DNA of 64,000 nt. It comes from Xiphophorus maculatus (Eukaryota > Chordata > Actinopteri > Cyprinodontiformes > Poeciliidae). The stretch covers positions 17,094,501-17,158,500 of the forward strand of contig NC_036447.1 of the NCBI RefSeq assembly GCF_002775205.1. The letters run 5' to 3'. Shown in pieces: positions 22,976-36,100 of the stretch (position 1 is its first letter; each line of letters begins with the position of its first letter). The position numbers were made by a program, and so were the translations under genes. Below the pieces are notes generated by a model, which had not been told where the DNA came from, made no database searches, and was given only the letters and a program-made list of their open reading frames with translations.

Positions 22976-24863
22976 TCATCTTTTGTCCTTGAAGAAGCCC
23001 TTGGAGGTGCTGCTCTCCTTGATGGTGACAGTCAGGAAGTTGGCGGTCACGTCCGTCACCAGCACCTTCTCCACGTTGCTGAGGCACGGCCTCCAGGCCG
23101 TTTGGTCCTGGCTGTCATCGAACCTGGTCGGAGACTGCCTGTCCAGAAAGTAAGGCTTCTCCATCGGCGGGAACTCGGTGGGTGGGCCGCGGCTCGCTTT
23201 GTGGTGGTGCTTGAGGTGCGCCGCCACCAGGTAGCTGGAGCCGTCTGTAGTCCTGTGTGGCTCCAGGCTCCGGTGAGAGTGGAGCTGGGAGACTTTCTGT
23301 GTGTGGTGATGATGATGATGATAATAGTGGTGGTGCTGGTGGTGTTTGTGGTTCTCTGAGTGTCTGTGGGCCAGCTTCTGCAACCTCATCTCCTCAGCTC
23401 CCTGGAACTTGGACAGTTTGTGAGGACCGTGTCTCTCCTCTTCCTCTTCCTCCTCCTCCTCCTCCTCTGCTCTTCTCTTGCGTGGCTCGGAGACGACCGG
23501 GCTGAAGTCGGCGTCTACAAAGCGGGGCTTTGGCTTCGGCCCCCTTTTTTTGGGTGCTTGGACGGTGCCGTCTGAATCAGAATGTTGAAGGGAAGATCGC
23601 TGGTGCCCGTGGAGACTCAGTTCAGAAGGTCGCACGCGCATGCTTTCTCCACGGTTGACGGCGCTCGGCGGGAAGATGGTGGGAACGACAGCCCTCAGGC
23701 CTTCTCTAGCCCTGGGGGTGAAGACCGGCTCGGGGGTTGGGTACGTAATGTGCATCCCTCGCACTGCTTCGCTCCTGAACTCATAAGACTTGGTTTTACC
23801 TTTCGCCTGCGCCTAGATGAAAATATTTAAAAGGCATTTTTAAGCTACACAAAAAAGAAATTCTTTTTTATTAAACGACATGACAATAATGTTGGTGTTT
23901 TATAAAGGAAATCTTCAAATGTCAAGGCGCTTTTCTATCGTATACCACTGTGATATTACAAGACACGGCATCATCAGCTCTGAGACGAACATATTTTCTG
24001 TTTAGATTAAATCACCAAACAAGTGCAACAAAAAGCTTTCCTTACAAATGAATTTTTTCAGTTGCCATGACAGCAAGCTGCTACGTTTTGACTAGTTTCA
24101 CAAATTATGATTTCCAGCTCTCACATCATTGACAAACTAGAAACATTTTAGGTGCACTTTAACTACTGATAAGTAATTCAGAAACTAACAGCTTTTTTAG
24201 GTGGTTTATAGCAAGAATGCAACAGAAAGATTGACTCTTCCTCTCAAAAAAGAATAATTAAAATGATTTTTAAAAAAACCAAAAGAAAAAAACCTCATAT
24301 AGTTAATCTAATGTCAACAAATATTAGGCTTCATATTCAAGAAATAGTTTTAAAAAATTCTTCTAAGCTGAAGAGAAAATAAACTGACCCCCAAAATAGC
24401 TTGAATTAATTTTGTATTTGTAGATTACAAAAGAAATAAAGGGAAATCCAGTTGGAACATTTTAACCTTGTGCTAAGCACAATGAGCTCAGGAAAGATTG
24501 ATAGAATTACAACAGAAATTAAGAAAGAAAATAAATAAAATGAGTACTTCATCCCAACTTCAACTCACTTAATAAAATTAAGCCATTATTGGTTCTCTGG
24601 CTGTAAGCCAGTCTGTGCTGCATGTAGAACCAATTAAGGATGAGAAATATAAGGTTGATGTCAAAGGTGCTGTGGTGGTAGATGACTTTAACAGCAGTTG
24701 AACCTCCAAAAGAATTTCTACTTATTTATATGAATTATCATTACTAATATTTCTGCTGCAGATACTCTAAACAGGGAACAAAAATGAATGGCTCAGCAGA
24801 CAACAGGGAACAAGAAGACTATTTCCAATACCAAAAGACACAAATATGGAATTGTTAACATAT

Positions 24864-24924
<61 letters not shown>

Positions 24925-25706
24925 CCCCAAAAAACAAACATAAAAAAAGACGAAGTCAACATGAGGAAGCCAAAAAACTGGTAAGAACAAAATGCCATTA
25001 TAAATTCACCTTAAGTAGAAACGTCTTTGGTTTCGGTCCCCTCTTTTTGGGCCCATACAGCTCCCGCTCACGCTCTCTGCGGAAAGAAAACACCAACACA
25101 CATCCATAACGAGGTGTCATGGGAGCAAAGTGCACGGTTGCACACTTACTGCATATATTATGTTCACTGGTTGTATCCAGAAATGCTAACATACGTCGTA
25201 ATATTATAATTACCTCTGTTCGAAAGCGGCAAACAAACGGGAGTCCAAAATGTTCTCCTCTGGCTCCCAAGTGCTGTATCTGCGGAGCAGAGCATTAAAT
25301 CAGACTGACAGGTCTGCGAGCGGACTCGTTAGCACCAGAGCTAAAAACCCATTGAGTTGATTTTAATCCCGCTAGCTTCGGCGAGCTAACCACGGTCAGT
25401 GCACAGACAGCTCTGCAGCGGCTCGAAAACATGTATAAGAAGCGATGCGGCGATACTTACTTGGGCGACCATCCCTTCCATTTCACCAGGTACTCAATGC
25501 GACCCTGCGTGCCATCAGAAACAGAGCAGGACTCGGGTTAGCTTGCAGAGGCAACCGCAGTGTTACACTACGCTGATGTTAACTCTGTATTCGGCTCTCC
25601 AGCAGAGGAGAGCAGAGCAGATATGCCTCCCTCCTACCTTCCTTATCCTCCGCTTGATGATAGACTCGGCCGCGAATACCCTCTCCCCGACGGCAGACAG
25701 CTCCAT
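22976..25706 (-). CDS. cbx8: Chromobox protein 8 (Polycomb)
   Basis: Minus-strand exons 25638-25706, 25461-25504, 25214-25279, 25010-25076 and 22976-23812 give 360 aa (human 389). The chromodomain opens [15 protein letters not shown] and keeps the aromatic cage (F11 and the KWKGW tryptophans) plus [12 protein letters not shown]; it is followed by the AT-hook-like [13 protein letters not shown]. The C-terminal Pc box reads [18 protein letters not shown] and ends GFFKDKR, the ending typical of CBX8 rather than CBX2, 4, 6 or 7. Known role: a PRC1 subunit that reads H3K27me3 and binds RING1 through the Pc box, in the nucleus. The middle differs from mammals: a Glu run (plus strand 23433-23470) and a His-rich stretch (23299-23355) stand where human CBX8 has Arg/Asp/Glu repeats. 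The start at 25706 has a strong Kozak context, although the frame stays open upstream to 25775. AATAAA (minus) at 22399-22404 is a likely poly(A) signal. Confidence 0.96.
24863..24921. repeat. (AC)n(AT)n microsatellite in the last cbx8 intron
   Basis: About eight AC units run into about 21 TA units. It gives rise to artefact YIYI open frames on both strands. Confidence 0.97.
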
Positions 25707-25960
25707 GTTTACTCCAGTGCTACCTACCGTTAGCCTGATGGCTGCTAGTTGAGCAGATATCCCCCCTCCTCTCACTGCACTTCACTCCCCTTCCTCCTCC
25801 AGAATTCCCGACAGACCATAATAGTACCGAACAGAATGGACGTCAGCACATTTTTTATAGCGTTGCTAAGGAACCGCCGTCGGAGGAACCACGGGCTGGA
25901 TGGCCATTGGCTCAGCCGTTGCTACGTGAATAGGGTTTCTAAGTGGAGGAGGAGCCGGGC
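25707..25960 (-). promoter_or_regulatory. cbx8 promoter region
   Basis: Immediately upstream of the cbx8 start. ATTGG (reverse CCAAT) lies at 25906-25910, and GTTGCTAAGGAAC at 25862-25874 resembles an RFX X-box with a 1-nt spacer. The surroundings are richer in CpG than the flanking DNA. Sites are motif matches only. Confidence 0.45.
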
Positions 25961-27081
25961 TGTTTTTTCTGGAGTAAAATGGTGGCCTATTTTTTTTTTT
26001 TTTTTTTATGTGCGCAGCGAATGAATTCGATTGAATCCGATTACTGAATCGTCTCACTAAACTTATGTAACGCCAACAATGAAAATAAATAAATAAATTA
26101 ATTAATTAATAAAAAGAAGAATAAAAGGAAAAAGTCAATAACCACGGACGTGATGGTATTGAAAAAACTAAAAATAAAAAAACAAGCAAACAAAAACAAA
26201 AAACACAACTAAACAAACAGGCAAAAAAACAAACAAAACAACAAGAGGCAGAAACTGAATACTTGTCTGCTAAGTGTTTAATGAAAATGTTAGACATTTT
26301 GACAATACGAAACATTCATTTATTTAGTTTAGAAGATTATCTGCATAGCTTAACCGCAGTACCCCTGGACATATTTTTGCAAATGCAACCTATAGTTACA
26401 TTTTATATTAAAGATGATAATCTTTATTATTATCATCAATTTTTGCATTTACTGTCTATACCCCATTTTATATCTAAACACCTGTCATTAGTTAAGTTAG
26501 GGCATGAAAGCTTAGGTCTAAATTCCACAAATGATACTATTCGGCACTTTTGCTAAAAAAATAAAAATAAAAAGAAGAAAGAAAGAAAAAGAGAAAGAAA
26601 GAAAGAAAGAAAGGAAGAATTTTTTTTTTACCGAATAACATAAATTAAAAAATAAATTATTTCAGTCATTTAAAATAAAAATTAGATAAAAAGCTGCAGA
26701 TTGATTCTAAAATTAGAGTGAAATGTTTTCGGTTGATTGTCTGTCCTACGTAGGGTAGCCTATGCTAACGTAACAAAGTGAAATAACGCTTGACAAAATG
26801 TGGCAGCGGTTGTTTCAGTTTCCCATGTCATTCTGTATCACCGAATTACGGAGAGGCACATTAAATGCGCTCACATTTGGCTGCCTACAAACTATTTTTT
26901 TTTAAATAAAAGGAATAGTCGGATTTAGGTAAAAGATTTGATGCCTTTTTTTTTCTTTCTCCTTATTTGGCATTTTCATTTAGCTATTATTTTTATTTTA
27001 TTTTCTGTTGAATACACGTGAGAGCGGACTTTTTAAAATAAAGATCAAAATTTAATTACTTTTCCGCAATTAGCTACAAGC

Positions 27082-27117
<36 letters not shown>

Positions 27118-28500
27118 TTATTATAGTATGTCTTTTTCTGTTCTGTCACTTTTGTTCTGCATTTAACTCCAAATTATTATATTATACTCATCCAACGTCC
27201 AGTGACCGTGAATGCGATCCACTGTTTTGTGACTTGATCGAATGTAAACGGGTGACGCGTGAACCCAGTTGCTTCATCTCCACGTTTCCACCTTTTATTT
27301 GAAGAGGAAGCTCACGTGGAGGAATTCCAGCGTGATGATTCCGTAAAGGCCCTACGCTGCGAACTAGCAGCTGAACTATAAGTTCGCTATCAATGCGCCA
27401 TGATGTCTTGGATTTCTACCAAAATGAATAGTTATGGTTTTGCGGAATAAACGATCTACGGAGACGAACATTTAGTCTTAGCAGCGGATCCGAACGAAGC
27501 TGCTGATGTATGTGATCACATTATTTCTGTTATTTGTTTTTTCGTTCTCTGCCAGATGATGTTTGCAGACTGAAACAAACCACGCACTATTAAATACGAC
27601 CAAACTGAGCTGAGCTAAAGCTTATATGTTTTTTTTTATTATCGTGCCTCTGCTCAGACAAATATGGACACGCTAGAACGCTTAATCAATATTTTAAAAT
27701 AAAAAAAACTATAAAAAATAATGAACTTCCCATTGTTATCAAAACAAATAAAATTGAAATCCAATTACGACATTATCTACGCGTCTAAATGTTTACGATT
27801 GCTTGATGTTCCTAAATGATTATCAGTGATGCTGAACTCCTACCAGGCCAGACTGCCCAGTAATATTGACACCGCTAAAAACTCAAAATCGAAATATGAA
27901 CATTCTGAATGTTGTCTCGCATAAATCGCTTTCTTTATTGCGATTGTGGCGTTTATTGAGTGGAAGCCTTTGGGTTCACCCTCTCTTTATGACATGGCTA
28001 AAAACAGTAACAATATTATTTCTGATTTTCGGTCATGCAGTTGTCAGAGTTTATTACAAATCGCGTCAACGGGAAATGTGGCTAATTTGATAGATTAAGC
28101 CACATTAAGCATTTTTTCCCAGGTGAGCGCTTTAGAGCGTCCAGTTTATCCAAACCCATTTACAGCCTGAAATATATATATTTTTAAATCTACTGTTAAC
28201 CAGGAGCGGACGAACCAAAATGCGCCACGACTTTCAGCTCAGCTGGATTCTCTGCAGGCTGGGTTAAAAACCCCGTGCCTCAAATCCAACAAGTATTTTC
28301 CCTTAAAAACTAATCACGAAAAAAAATAGAAATAAAACCTGAGACAAAACCGTTTTTAACCAAACATTTTTCTCAAATATAATTTGCGTCACGAATGTGC
28401 GAAAACGAAGTGCGTTGGAGAGATCTGTGTCCTCCTCCGCTTTCAGTACGTCACCGAAATGACATTTTAATTAATTATCTCGACTTTCCGTAAGAAAATG
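25961..28500. other. AT-rich intergenic DNA between cbx8 and cbx4
   Basis: Long A/T runs, a purine AAAG-rich tract (26557-26616) and an AAT microsatellite (27082-27115). I see no coding exon or intact transposon here. Confidence 0.5.
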
Positions 28501-28539
28501 TTGTGTGCAAGCTGAATGAACAAAATGTCAGACAGAAAG

Positions 28540-28690
28540 AGGAAGATGGGCGCAGCTCAGACAGCGGCTGCGATTGGTCTCGGCGCGCCTGCAGTGCAGC
28601 ACCGCTGCCGCGTTCAAACGCCATTGGCTGGCTTGTATCTGGGCAAAGGCGCGCGGGCTGCCGGTGCGCACAGACGGAGGAAAAGAAGAA
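28540..28690. promoter_or_regulatory. Orphan CpG-rich segment with two CCAAT boxes
   Basis: Dense CpG (GGCGCGCC, GGCGCGCGGG, CCGGTGCGC) in AT-rich surroundings, with ATTGG at 28573-28577 and 28623-28627, 50 bp apart, as in NF-Y promoters. No gene is annotated at this point, 2.8 kb upstream of cbx8. A 3' A-rich stretch follows. Confidence 0.45.
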
Positions 28691-30904
28691 AAAAAACTGC
28701 GCTCACAACCCACGGGCAATAATAGCTACAGCAAATATGACCAGTGAAAGAAGTACACGGAGGTTAACAATTACATTATTGTCCCGACGAAACCCGTGGC
28801 GCCATGAAGTACCACTGACATTGGTTTTTATTTTATTTTATTTTATTTCTTGAGAGAAATCCAATCCTAATTTTATGATAGTCTAAAACAAAGACAAACA
28901 ACCAACCAAAACAAACCGGCACCATGGTTTCATTTCACCACACAATAAGATTTAAATGTAAGTGTTTTTCACCTTGGCTGCCAAGAAAACGAAAAACTTC
29001 CACCGCATGCTGCCAGGTCAGGGAAACAAACGTAAGCAGGCCCGCATGAAGAGGAGTCAGATCAGAGTATAGCACGCTGTCACAAACTACTAGCAAGCAG
29101 AGCCGACTCAAATTTATTTAGGACCCTAATCAGGATTTCATTTGGGGCCCCAATTCCGGTTAACATTATTTATTGAATAAAAAGCACTTTGGGAAGAAGG
29201 TTTTATCTGAATAACCTCTTTGGTCTGGCAGTCATGCCAGTATTTTTATTTATTTTTTGTTATAGTCTCAATAGAACAGAGAAAGAGACAAATTTATGTA
29301 TTGATTAGGTTGTAGTGGCATTGTTAACAACATGGGACTCCAACAAACACCGGGGCAATTAACGACAATAACTATGAACCCAACAACTTTAAATCATAAC
29401 TGTTAACATACGTATCAGAGTTTCAGTGTTTTCCTTTCATTCCACAAATCCAAAATACATTCAAATGTTACATTTGGAAGAACTTAAAAGTAATAATGAT
29501 ACATTTCCAGCGATTCAGAATAGATTTGTGTTCTGCATGAGAGGTTAGGCACTATCTGTTGCCTCACTGTGACCTGAGCTGGGAAATTTAACAGCAGCCT
29601 AGTTCACATATTCCTCAGGCCGGCTACACCTCCAACTGCAATGAAGACAGGGGCACAAATCATCGTTTGCACCGAAACGACTGTTTTACCTGTCTGCACA
29701 GCTTAGTGGGCGCAGTGAAAGTTTGATTTTTCCAGGCAGAATGCGCCCCCGGCCTGCTTCACTCTCTTATAATGATTTTCTGTAAAAAAATATATATCAG
29801 AGGCTAAAATGATGTAAAAATCAAAGATACAGCATTTAAGAGACTGTGAGAGAGTGAAATCACACAGACATTTACACATTTGCAAGTAATTTTACACAAA
29901 TCAATCAGTTTTGCAGATGCTTCAAAACATCCCCTTGAGTTCAACATATCAAACAGATATTTGCGTAAAACGCATTTACTTTGACGCCTTCTCAAAACGG
30001 CGCCAACAAGTAGAAAAACATATTCGAGAAAAACTTTCTAGTTCATTTTCAAGTCTTTAAGAGCTCCTCTTTCATAACCAGAAACGATACGGTTTTTTTT
30101 TCTGTCAGATTAGGTTCTGAATAAGAGACCGCATCGGCGGGCCTCCCTCAGTCATGCATGTGCAAATTCAGCCTCAGTTGGCAGGAAAGAGCGATGAGAT
30201 GTGACAACTCCGTCTCTGTCTATATTTATCATATGACACAAACGTCTTTATTTATGCTGTTATTTCAGTGGGAGAGAAAGCAAGCTGCATATTGCGCAAA
30301 ACCTGCAGCCACTGAAATGCGCAGGAATTCTGTTGCGGGTCCACGAACTGAGAGGCGTGTTTTTTTTTTTTACTTGAACAGAAAGTGCACAGAGGAGGAG
30401 AGCGAGGACAGCCATTTTCTCTGTCGTTGCTCACATTAATGCGCACGGAGAGCAGTTTCACTGGCAGCGAAGGGAAATGGTCGAACTGCTGCCGCCTTCT
30501 CCCACAGATGACACCGACTGTCCCGACCAGCTGCTTCGGTACAAAGAGGCATATCAGTCAGTTGCTTATAAATGTCTAGCGATCCAGATCGGCGATTTCT
30601 TTCTTTCTAATTTTTTTTGTTAATTTTTAAAAGATTTGCGCAGAAGAGCCCCCCAAGTGCGCTGCGCATCTTACTGAGCAACTGCTGTCTGACGCAATTC
30701 ATACGCTAATCAAATGGCAGACAGTGAAGCCAGCTGAGATGCTGCTTTGTTATGTATGACAGACCCACACAGAACATGTCGGTCACACTCCTGTACGCAG
30801 ATGTTGACAAACGCATGAGAGAAAGAGCTGCTCAGGTCTATATCCAGCTTTGAATCAGGGGTTACTGACTCATTAACTCTCGTCACAGTATTTGCTGACA
30901 TGTA
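28691..30904. other. Intergenic DNA without recognised genes
   Basis: Mixed AT-rich sequence. Short open frames here show no domain. A segment around 30280-30540 is somewhat more GC-rich, but no exon could be supported. Confidence 0.4.
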
Positions 30905-32028
30905 CAGGTGGATCTCAAGTTAAGTCAATATTATTCAAAAAAAAAAAAAAAAAAAAAAGGTAAAATTCAACAACCTGCACAAGGAGTGATATTTGTTGTG
31001 CATTTTTTGAATTTGAATGACCTACAGCTCTTGACAATTGAATCCAGTTTCTTGTAAAAAGAAGAAAAAGAAAAATAATAAATTCAGACCAATCATTAAA
31101 AAAACAATATAATTACAGAAATGTCATACCAGTTTTATAGTCTGCACAATCATAGACTGCCGACTTAACTACTGTCTAGTTATTGATACTTTTCACAAGG
31201 AGGGTAAGGAACTGGTTGTTCTAAGAGTCTGGAGGGAGAATATGGGCATCAACTTGCTTGAGGTCCAGTGTGACGTTTTCACAGTCAGTGATGATTTGAG
31301 GAGCCATGTCGACTGCTGGTGTTGGCCATCTTTCTTAGAGCAATTCGACAGGCTTTGTAGAGATGCTGAATCCCAGAGCAGTGGTGTCCACAGTCTGTCC
31401 TCAAGGGTCAGTATCCGGTTTTAGTTTTCTCCCCAGTTCCCCACACCTGAATGAAATGATGGTTTATTAGTAGAACTTCTGCAGAACTTTGACATGCTGA
31501 CGAGGTAGCAAGACCAATTCAAACAGCTGTGTTAGATCAGAGACATCTATGCTGGCAGAACACCGGCCCTTCAGGTCTACAGCTGTTGACCCATGTGGAG
31601 AATTTATGACGTATTGCAGGGGGAACAATGAGAGACACCAGGCGCAGCAAAGCAGACAAACTGAAGGCTGCGACCTGGTTCTCCTTAACACCTCAGCATG
31701 ATTACTGCCATGTTGAACTGATGCAGTAATTCAAGCAAAAACAGCCCAGACCAGCGAAAGCATTGACTCTGTAGTACATGGAAAAACTTTACAGCAAGCT
31801 GACATCTGTTAAAAGAATAATTTAAAAAAACTTTAGTTTCTTGCAGTATTTTGATTGAGAAATTCAGTTTTGAGTTTTCTTTATCTTTGAGCCTGAAAAT
31901 CAACAGGAAAAAAAAAATACCTGAAACGTGTTGGTATGTGGTGGAATGAACTGATAGCTTCACATCTGGAATGGTTTATTCAAATAATTAACTTTTCAGT
32001 TATATTCAAATCTACTAAGTTACACCTG
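30905..32028. mobile_element. Degenerate Tc1/mariner element with transposase remnants
   Basis: Left end CAGGTGGATCTCAAGTTAAG and right end TTACACCTG are inverted copies of the fish repeat that starts CAGGTGCATCTCA. A TA flanks the left end; the right flank is now TG. Inside, 31222-31340 and 31625-31730 read as pieces of an IS630/Tc1 transposase (for example MRDTRRSKADKLKAA), with frameshifts and an insertion. Not functional. Confidence 0.75.
31382..31597. mobile_element. hAT foldback element nested in the Tc1/mariner copy
   Basis: Starts GGTGTCCACAGTC-TGTCCTCAAGGG and ends GGCCCTTCAGGTCTACAGCTGTTGACCC, matching diverged ends of the GTGTCAAACTCC family seen at 8498. The interior ACACCTGAATGAAATGATGG is typical of that family. 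It splits the transposase remnant. Confidence 0.6.
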
Positions 32029-33135
32029 TGCAACGCAGTACAGACCGGTCCTGCAAAGCCTGATCGGTTTGATGATACTCTTTTCAAAGAAGCGCTCATA
32101 CGCCAATCAGCCAGTCTGCCACGTACAGAGCAGGTGTAAATTTGGCTTCTAAACCACATCATGGTTTGAGGTCACATTAGTTCAAACATTCACAGTCACA
32201 GAGCCAAGCACTACGGAAAAATGACCACTTACAGATTATCTTGCAAAACATTTTTATTGCAATAAGTATCACAGGAAACCTCCTGTTTTTAGTCTGCACA
32301 TATAAGTGCGCACGTTCTCTCAAAGCACCTCAGATCCCATGCAGCCAGAAGGACAAACTGTTGTCTGAAATGGGCTTGTAACACACTTAAAATCGCTGCT
32401 GTTTTCTCCAAAGTTGATTATGCCTGATGTTCCACTAAAACAAGATCCTGTCAGTAGGTTAAACAGACACCGCAAACTTAATGGAAGTGACTTGTGCTCA
32501 GTTTAAGTTCCCAGGGGTTGTGAATGGAGAGGAAGTCTTTCAAACAGATCAAACGGTGACCACAAATGATCTTCTGTTTCTATGACACAAATTGACAGTG
32601 AAGGTGCTTCATTTCTTTTTCTGTATCTGCCTGTCTAAGCATGCCTAATGGCATCATCAACATCCAAGCAGCAGGCATCCTTTTTAAAAACAGTCCATCT
32701 CACACTCACACACGCACACACTCTGACACAGTGTAATGTACCTTGATTTAATATAATTTTCTACCTTACAAAAGCTCCCTTTAAAGCCTACATTTATCCG
32801 TAATCCGAAAGTAGACAGGTTGAGTGTACAAATCAAATCACATCCATAGAAAAATGAAGACTGTCTACAAAAGTAAGCGCATGTTAGGCTAGAGTTTCAT
32901 CAATTATTTCATAAAATTTTGCAGCTTGGATTAGGTTGGAAATGTGAAATACCAACAGGTTGGGTTTATACTTCGAAAATATGCAAGAAGAGAACTAAGA
33001 GTCTTTTTTTTTTACCCTTGTGTTTAAATCTGAGTTTTACAAAATGAAAACAACATCAAAGCTTCATTTGTACATTCAGGAATCAGAAAATACAAATATG
33101 TCATATGTCAGTCCCTCAGGTGGTGTCCAGTTGTG

Positions 33136-36100
33136 TTATGCTGTTACGTATTCCTTAAAGGTAACGGTGAGGCAGTTGGCAGTAATGTCCGTGATGACTA
33201 TATTCCCAAGGCATGGCTGGAAAGAAGGAAACGCCTCGTCTTTTCTTGCTTGGTGGTTGGAGTCAGACACAATGTCAGCGCTCTCCTCCTCTGACAGATT
33301 GTGTGTTTCAGTCTGGCTCTCTGTTTGTGTGTCTGCCTGTGTTCGACTGTCATCTGGTGGATGGGCTGGCTCCTCAGCTCGCGTCTCTGGTTCAGTCCCC
33401 ACACAGACTAAAGACGTGGGCCTCGATTTGACTATGCTGAGGTCCATGGGTTCCTCTTGGTCTGCATAGCCATAGTTGTGCAGTAAAGCTGGACTCTGTT
33501 GTTCGTTTCTGTCAACAATGAAACTCTGGGAGGGCGAGGAATCTGTGTTGGGAGCGCTGATACTCCTGTAACTTAAAAACCTCTTACCCAGTCCTTGTTC
33601 TTCAGCGTCTGTGTCGGAAAGGTGTCGCTTTAGTCCGTGATGGCCGTTCTGGATTCCTCTTTTGTCTGGAACCTCCCTCTCTGAGGGCAGGGGCAGTTCG
33701 TCAGGCTTATTTGTCAGCTGTAATGGCTTATCCTGTGGAAGCTGCCCCTCGGCACCTTTGTCCTGTTCCATTACAGTCCGCTCTGTTTGAGGGGACAATT
33801 CTTTCTCTTTGCAACAATCTGCTTTTATCCCAGAAGTAGGAACAGTTGGGTTGTCTTTGGGTTGCTTCGAGAAACCGTTTATGAGGCTGAGCTTTTTGAC
33901 AAGCTTCACCTCTGCCAGGCGCCCCTCCATGCTGCTTTCTGCTCCTTGCAGCGGCCTTTCAGCGCCTTCAGAGTCACTGCTTTTGATTTTAGCAGTCTGC
34001 ATGCTGTTTTCCATGTACTTGCTCATGACAATGACAATCCGCCCATTTTTGTTCTTGTTCTTAACAATCTTTAGCTTACTGCTGCTGACACCGTTGGAGT
34101 GTGTTGAGGCATCCTCTTTCGGTTTCACTCTCTCTGGCTCTTTCTGTCCTTTAAGGTCGGCTGGAATTTTCTTTAGCTCCATAGTGATGTCTTTTACTTT
34201 AGTCAGGCAGCCTGAGTCTTTGTCCCGGACCCACTTTTGCTGCAGCACCGCTGGGAGGTTGTATCCTTTGTTCGACAGTTCGGGAGCCTTGACGTCCCTT
34301 GGCTTAGCAAAAACAGGCTCATGTTGCTTCAAGTCCGGTTGATAGTGGTGATGCTTCTTGCTGTTGAGCTCATAGAAGAATTTCTTGCCGTTGGATTGCT
34401 GCTCGGGATCACACTCCCTGATCAGGGGCTGGTAGTGGTGAAGTTTCTTGCTGTTCAGCTGGAACTGTGGGGCCTGGGGGCATATCATCTGAATAGAGCT
34501 GGACTTCTGACAGCTGTTGCCTTCCAAGGAAGCCTCCTGAAGGTTCGCTAGGATGTTGGACCTCCTGGCAAACGATGGCATCTGCAAAACAACATAACAA
34601 TTACAATTAGGATGGATGATTCGAATGGGATTTTTTATTTGAGAGAGAGATGCAACAGCAAACCCATTGCTTTCATGGTGCTGCTACAGAGATGCTGAGA
34701 TAGGAATGTGTGACAGGTTTCTAGTGAGGCCCAAATGAGTGCACAGTTTATTTCAGGGGCCTTGAGCCCATCTTCATACAGCCCTCCTGCTGGTCCAGTG
34801 TAGCTCTCTGAGCCACCGGCTGGAGATCAGAGTGACATTTCAAAGTGTCTCCTGTGGCTGTGACCTCAGCTTGGAGGAATGTCCCTTGCGGCTTTGTGTA
34901 TCCTTGCTGACTTTATCTCATGTGTTACCAAAACACCCTCCTGAGAGGAATAAAGACACACCTCTGAGGGGATCCTTTGGCCTTTCTGAAGTCTTGATTG
35001 ATACATTAAACGAATGATTTGGTCCATTTAGTAGCATGTATACATTTGGTAATCTGGGGAGTTAATAAGCTAAAAACAAAAACATTGCTTAAACAAGGTT
35101 TTAAACAACGTTGCTGTTTGTAACTTTGCTTGTGCTTCCCACTACAAAAAGTATTTACATCCCTTTGCATTTTTTCGCACTAAAACCACAAACATTCCAT
35201 GTATTTTCTGTGGCTTTCATGTGACAGACCAACACAAAGTGGCGCATAATTTTGAAGACTAAGGAATGGAAAGCCTATATGGTGTTCATTAACAAAATAA
35301 AAATAAAAACTTGAGAAATTAGGCATGTACTTATATTCAGCTAGGCTAAGTCAACATTTTCTTAAACTGCCTTTCAGTAAGACTGCTGCCTTATGGAGTA
35401 TCTTTTTTTGTCTTCCCACTCTTCCATAGGGACAGATCTGTGGAGTTCACAGCTAACACTTGTCCTGTAAGCAGATTGTCCCACCTAAGTAGTGGATTCT
35501 CTTCCAGAGTTGTCAGTTTTGATCTTTGGTAACGTCTTGGAAGGTTTGCTGCTGTGCCATACACTCTATTTTCAAAAGATGGATTGAACAGTGCTTCATG
35601 AGGTGTCGAAAAAATATAGATAAACCAAACCCTCATTTAAACTTTACCACTGATTTATCCCTGACCATTCTGCTGTTTTCCTTGCCGTTTATGATGCGGT
35701 TTGTTTCACCACATTTCTCTAACAAACTTCAGAGGCATTCACAGAACAGATCGATTTAACTTGAGATTAAACAACAAATGGTCAGACTTAAATTAGTAAT
35801 TAGGTTTCTGAAAATCTGAAAAGAGTCAGTTCACTCTATTTTGTTAGGGGAAAGCGGATCTAAAGTGACTGAATATAAATGCAGATTTTTATTTGTAAAA
35901 TATCTTAAAAGCCCTTATTTATCTTTTCCCTTCAACTTAATAGTTTCGCAGTGCTTTGCCTTGGTTTACCAAATAAAATCCCAATCAAATCCGCTGCAGT
36001 TTAGATTTCTCTTACCTGAACCAGAAGGTGCTTCGGCTTGGGTCCTCTCTTGCGGTATCCCATCAGCTGCTCCTGACGTTCCCTGTGGGAGTGGAGACCA

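Noticed and set aside
23102-23830. Plus-strand frames over cbx8 exon 5
   Set aside because: Antisense shadows of the cbx8 coding exon; Leu- and Val-rich runs come from the poly-Glu and poly-His codons.
24793-25109. YIYIYI frames on both strands
   Set aside because: Translation of the AC/AT microsatellite in a cbx8 intron.
33787-34551. Plus-strand frames of 95-177 aa over cbx4 exon 5
   Set aside because: Antisense shadows of the 1446-bp cbx4 last exon.
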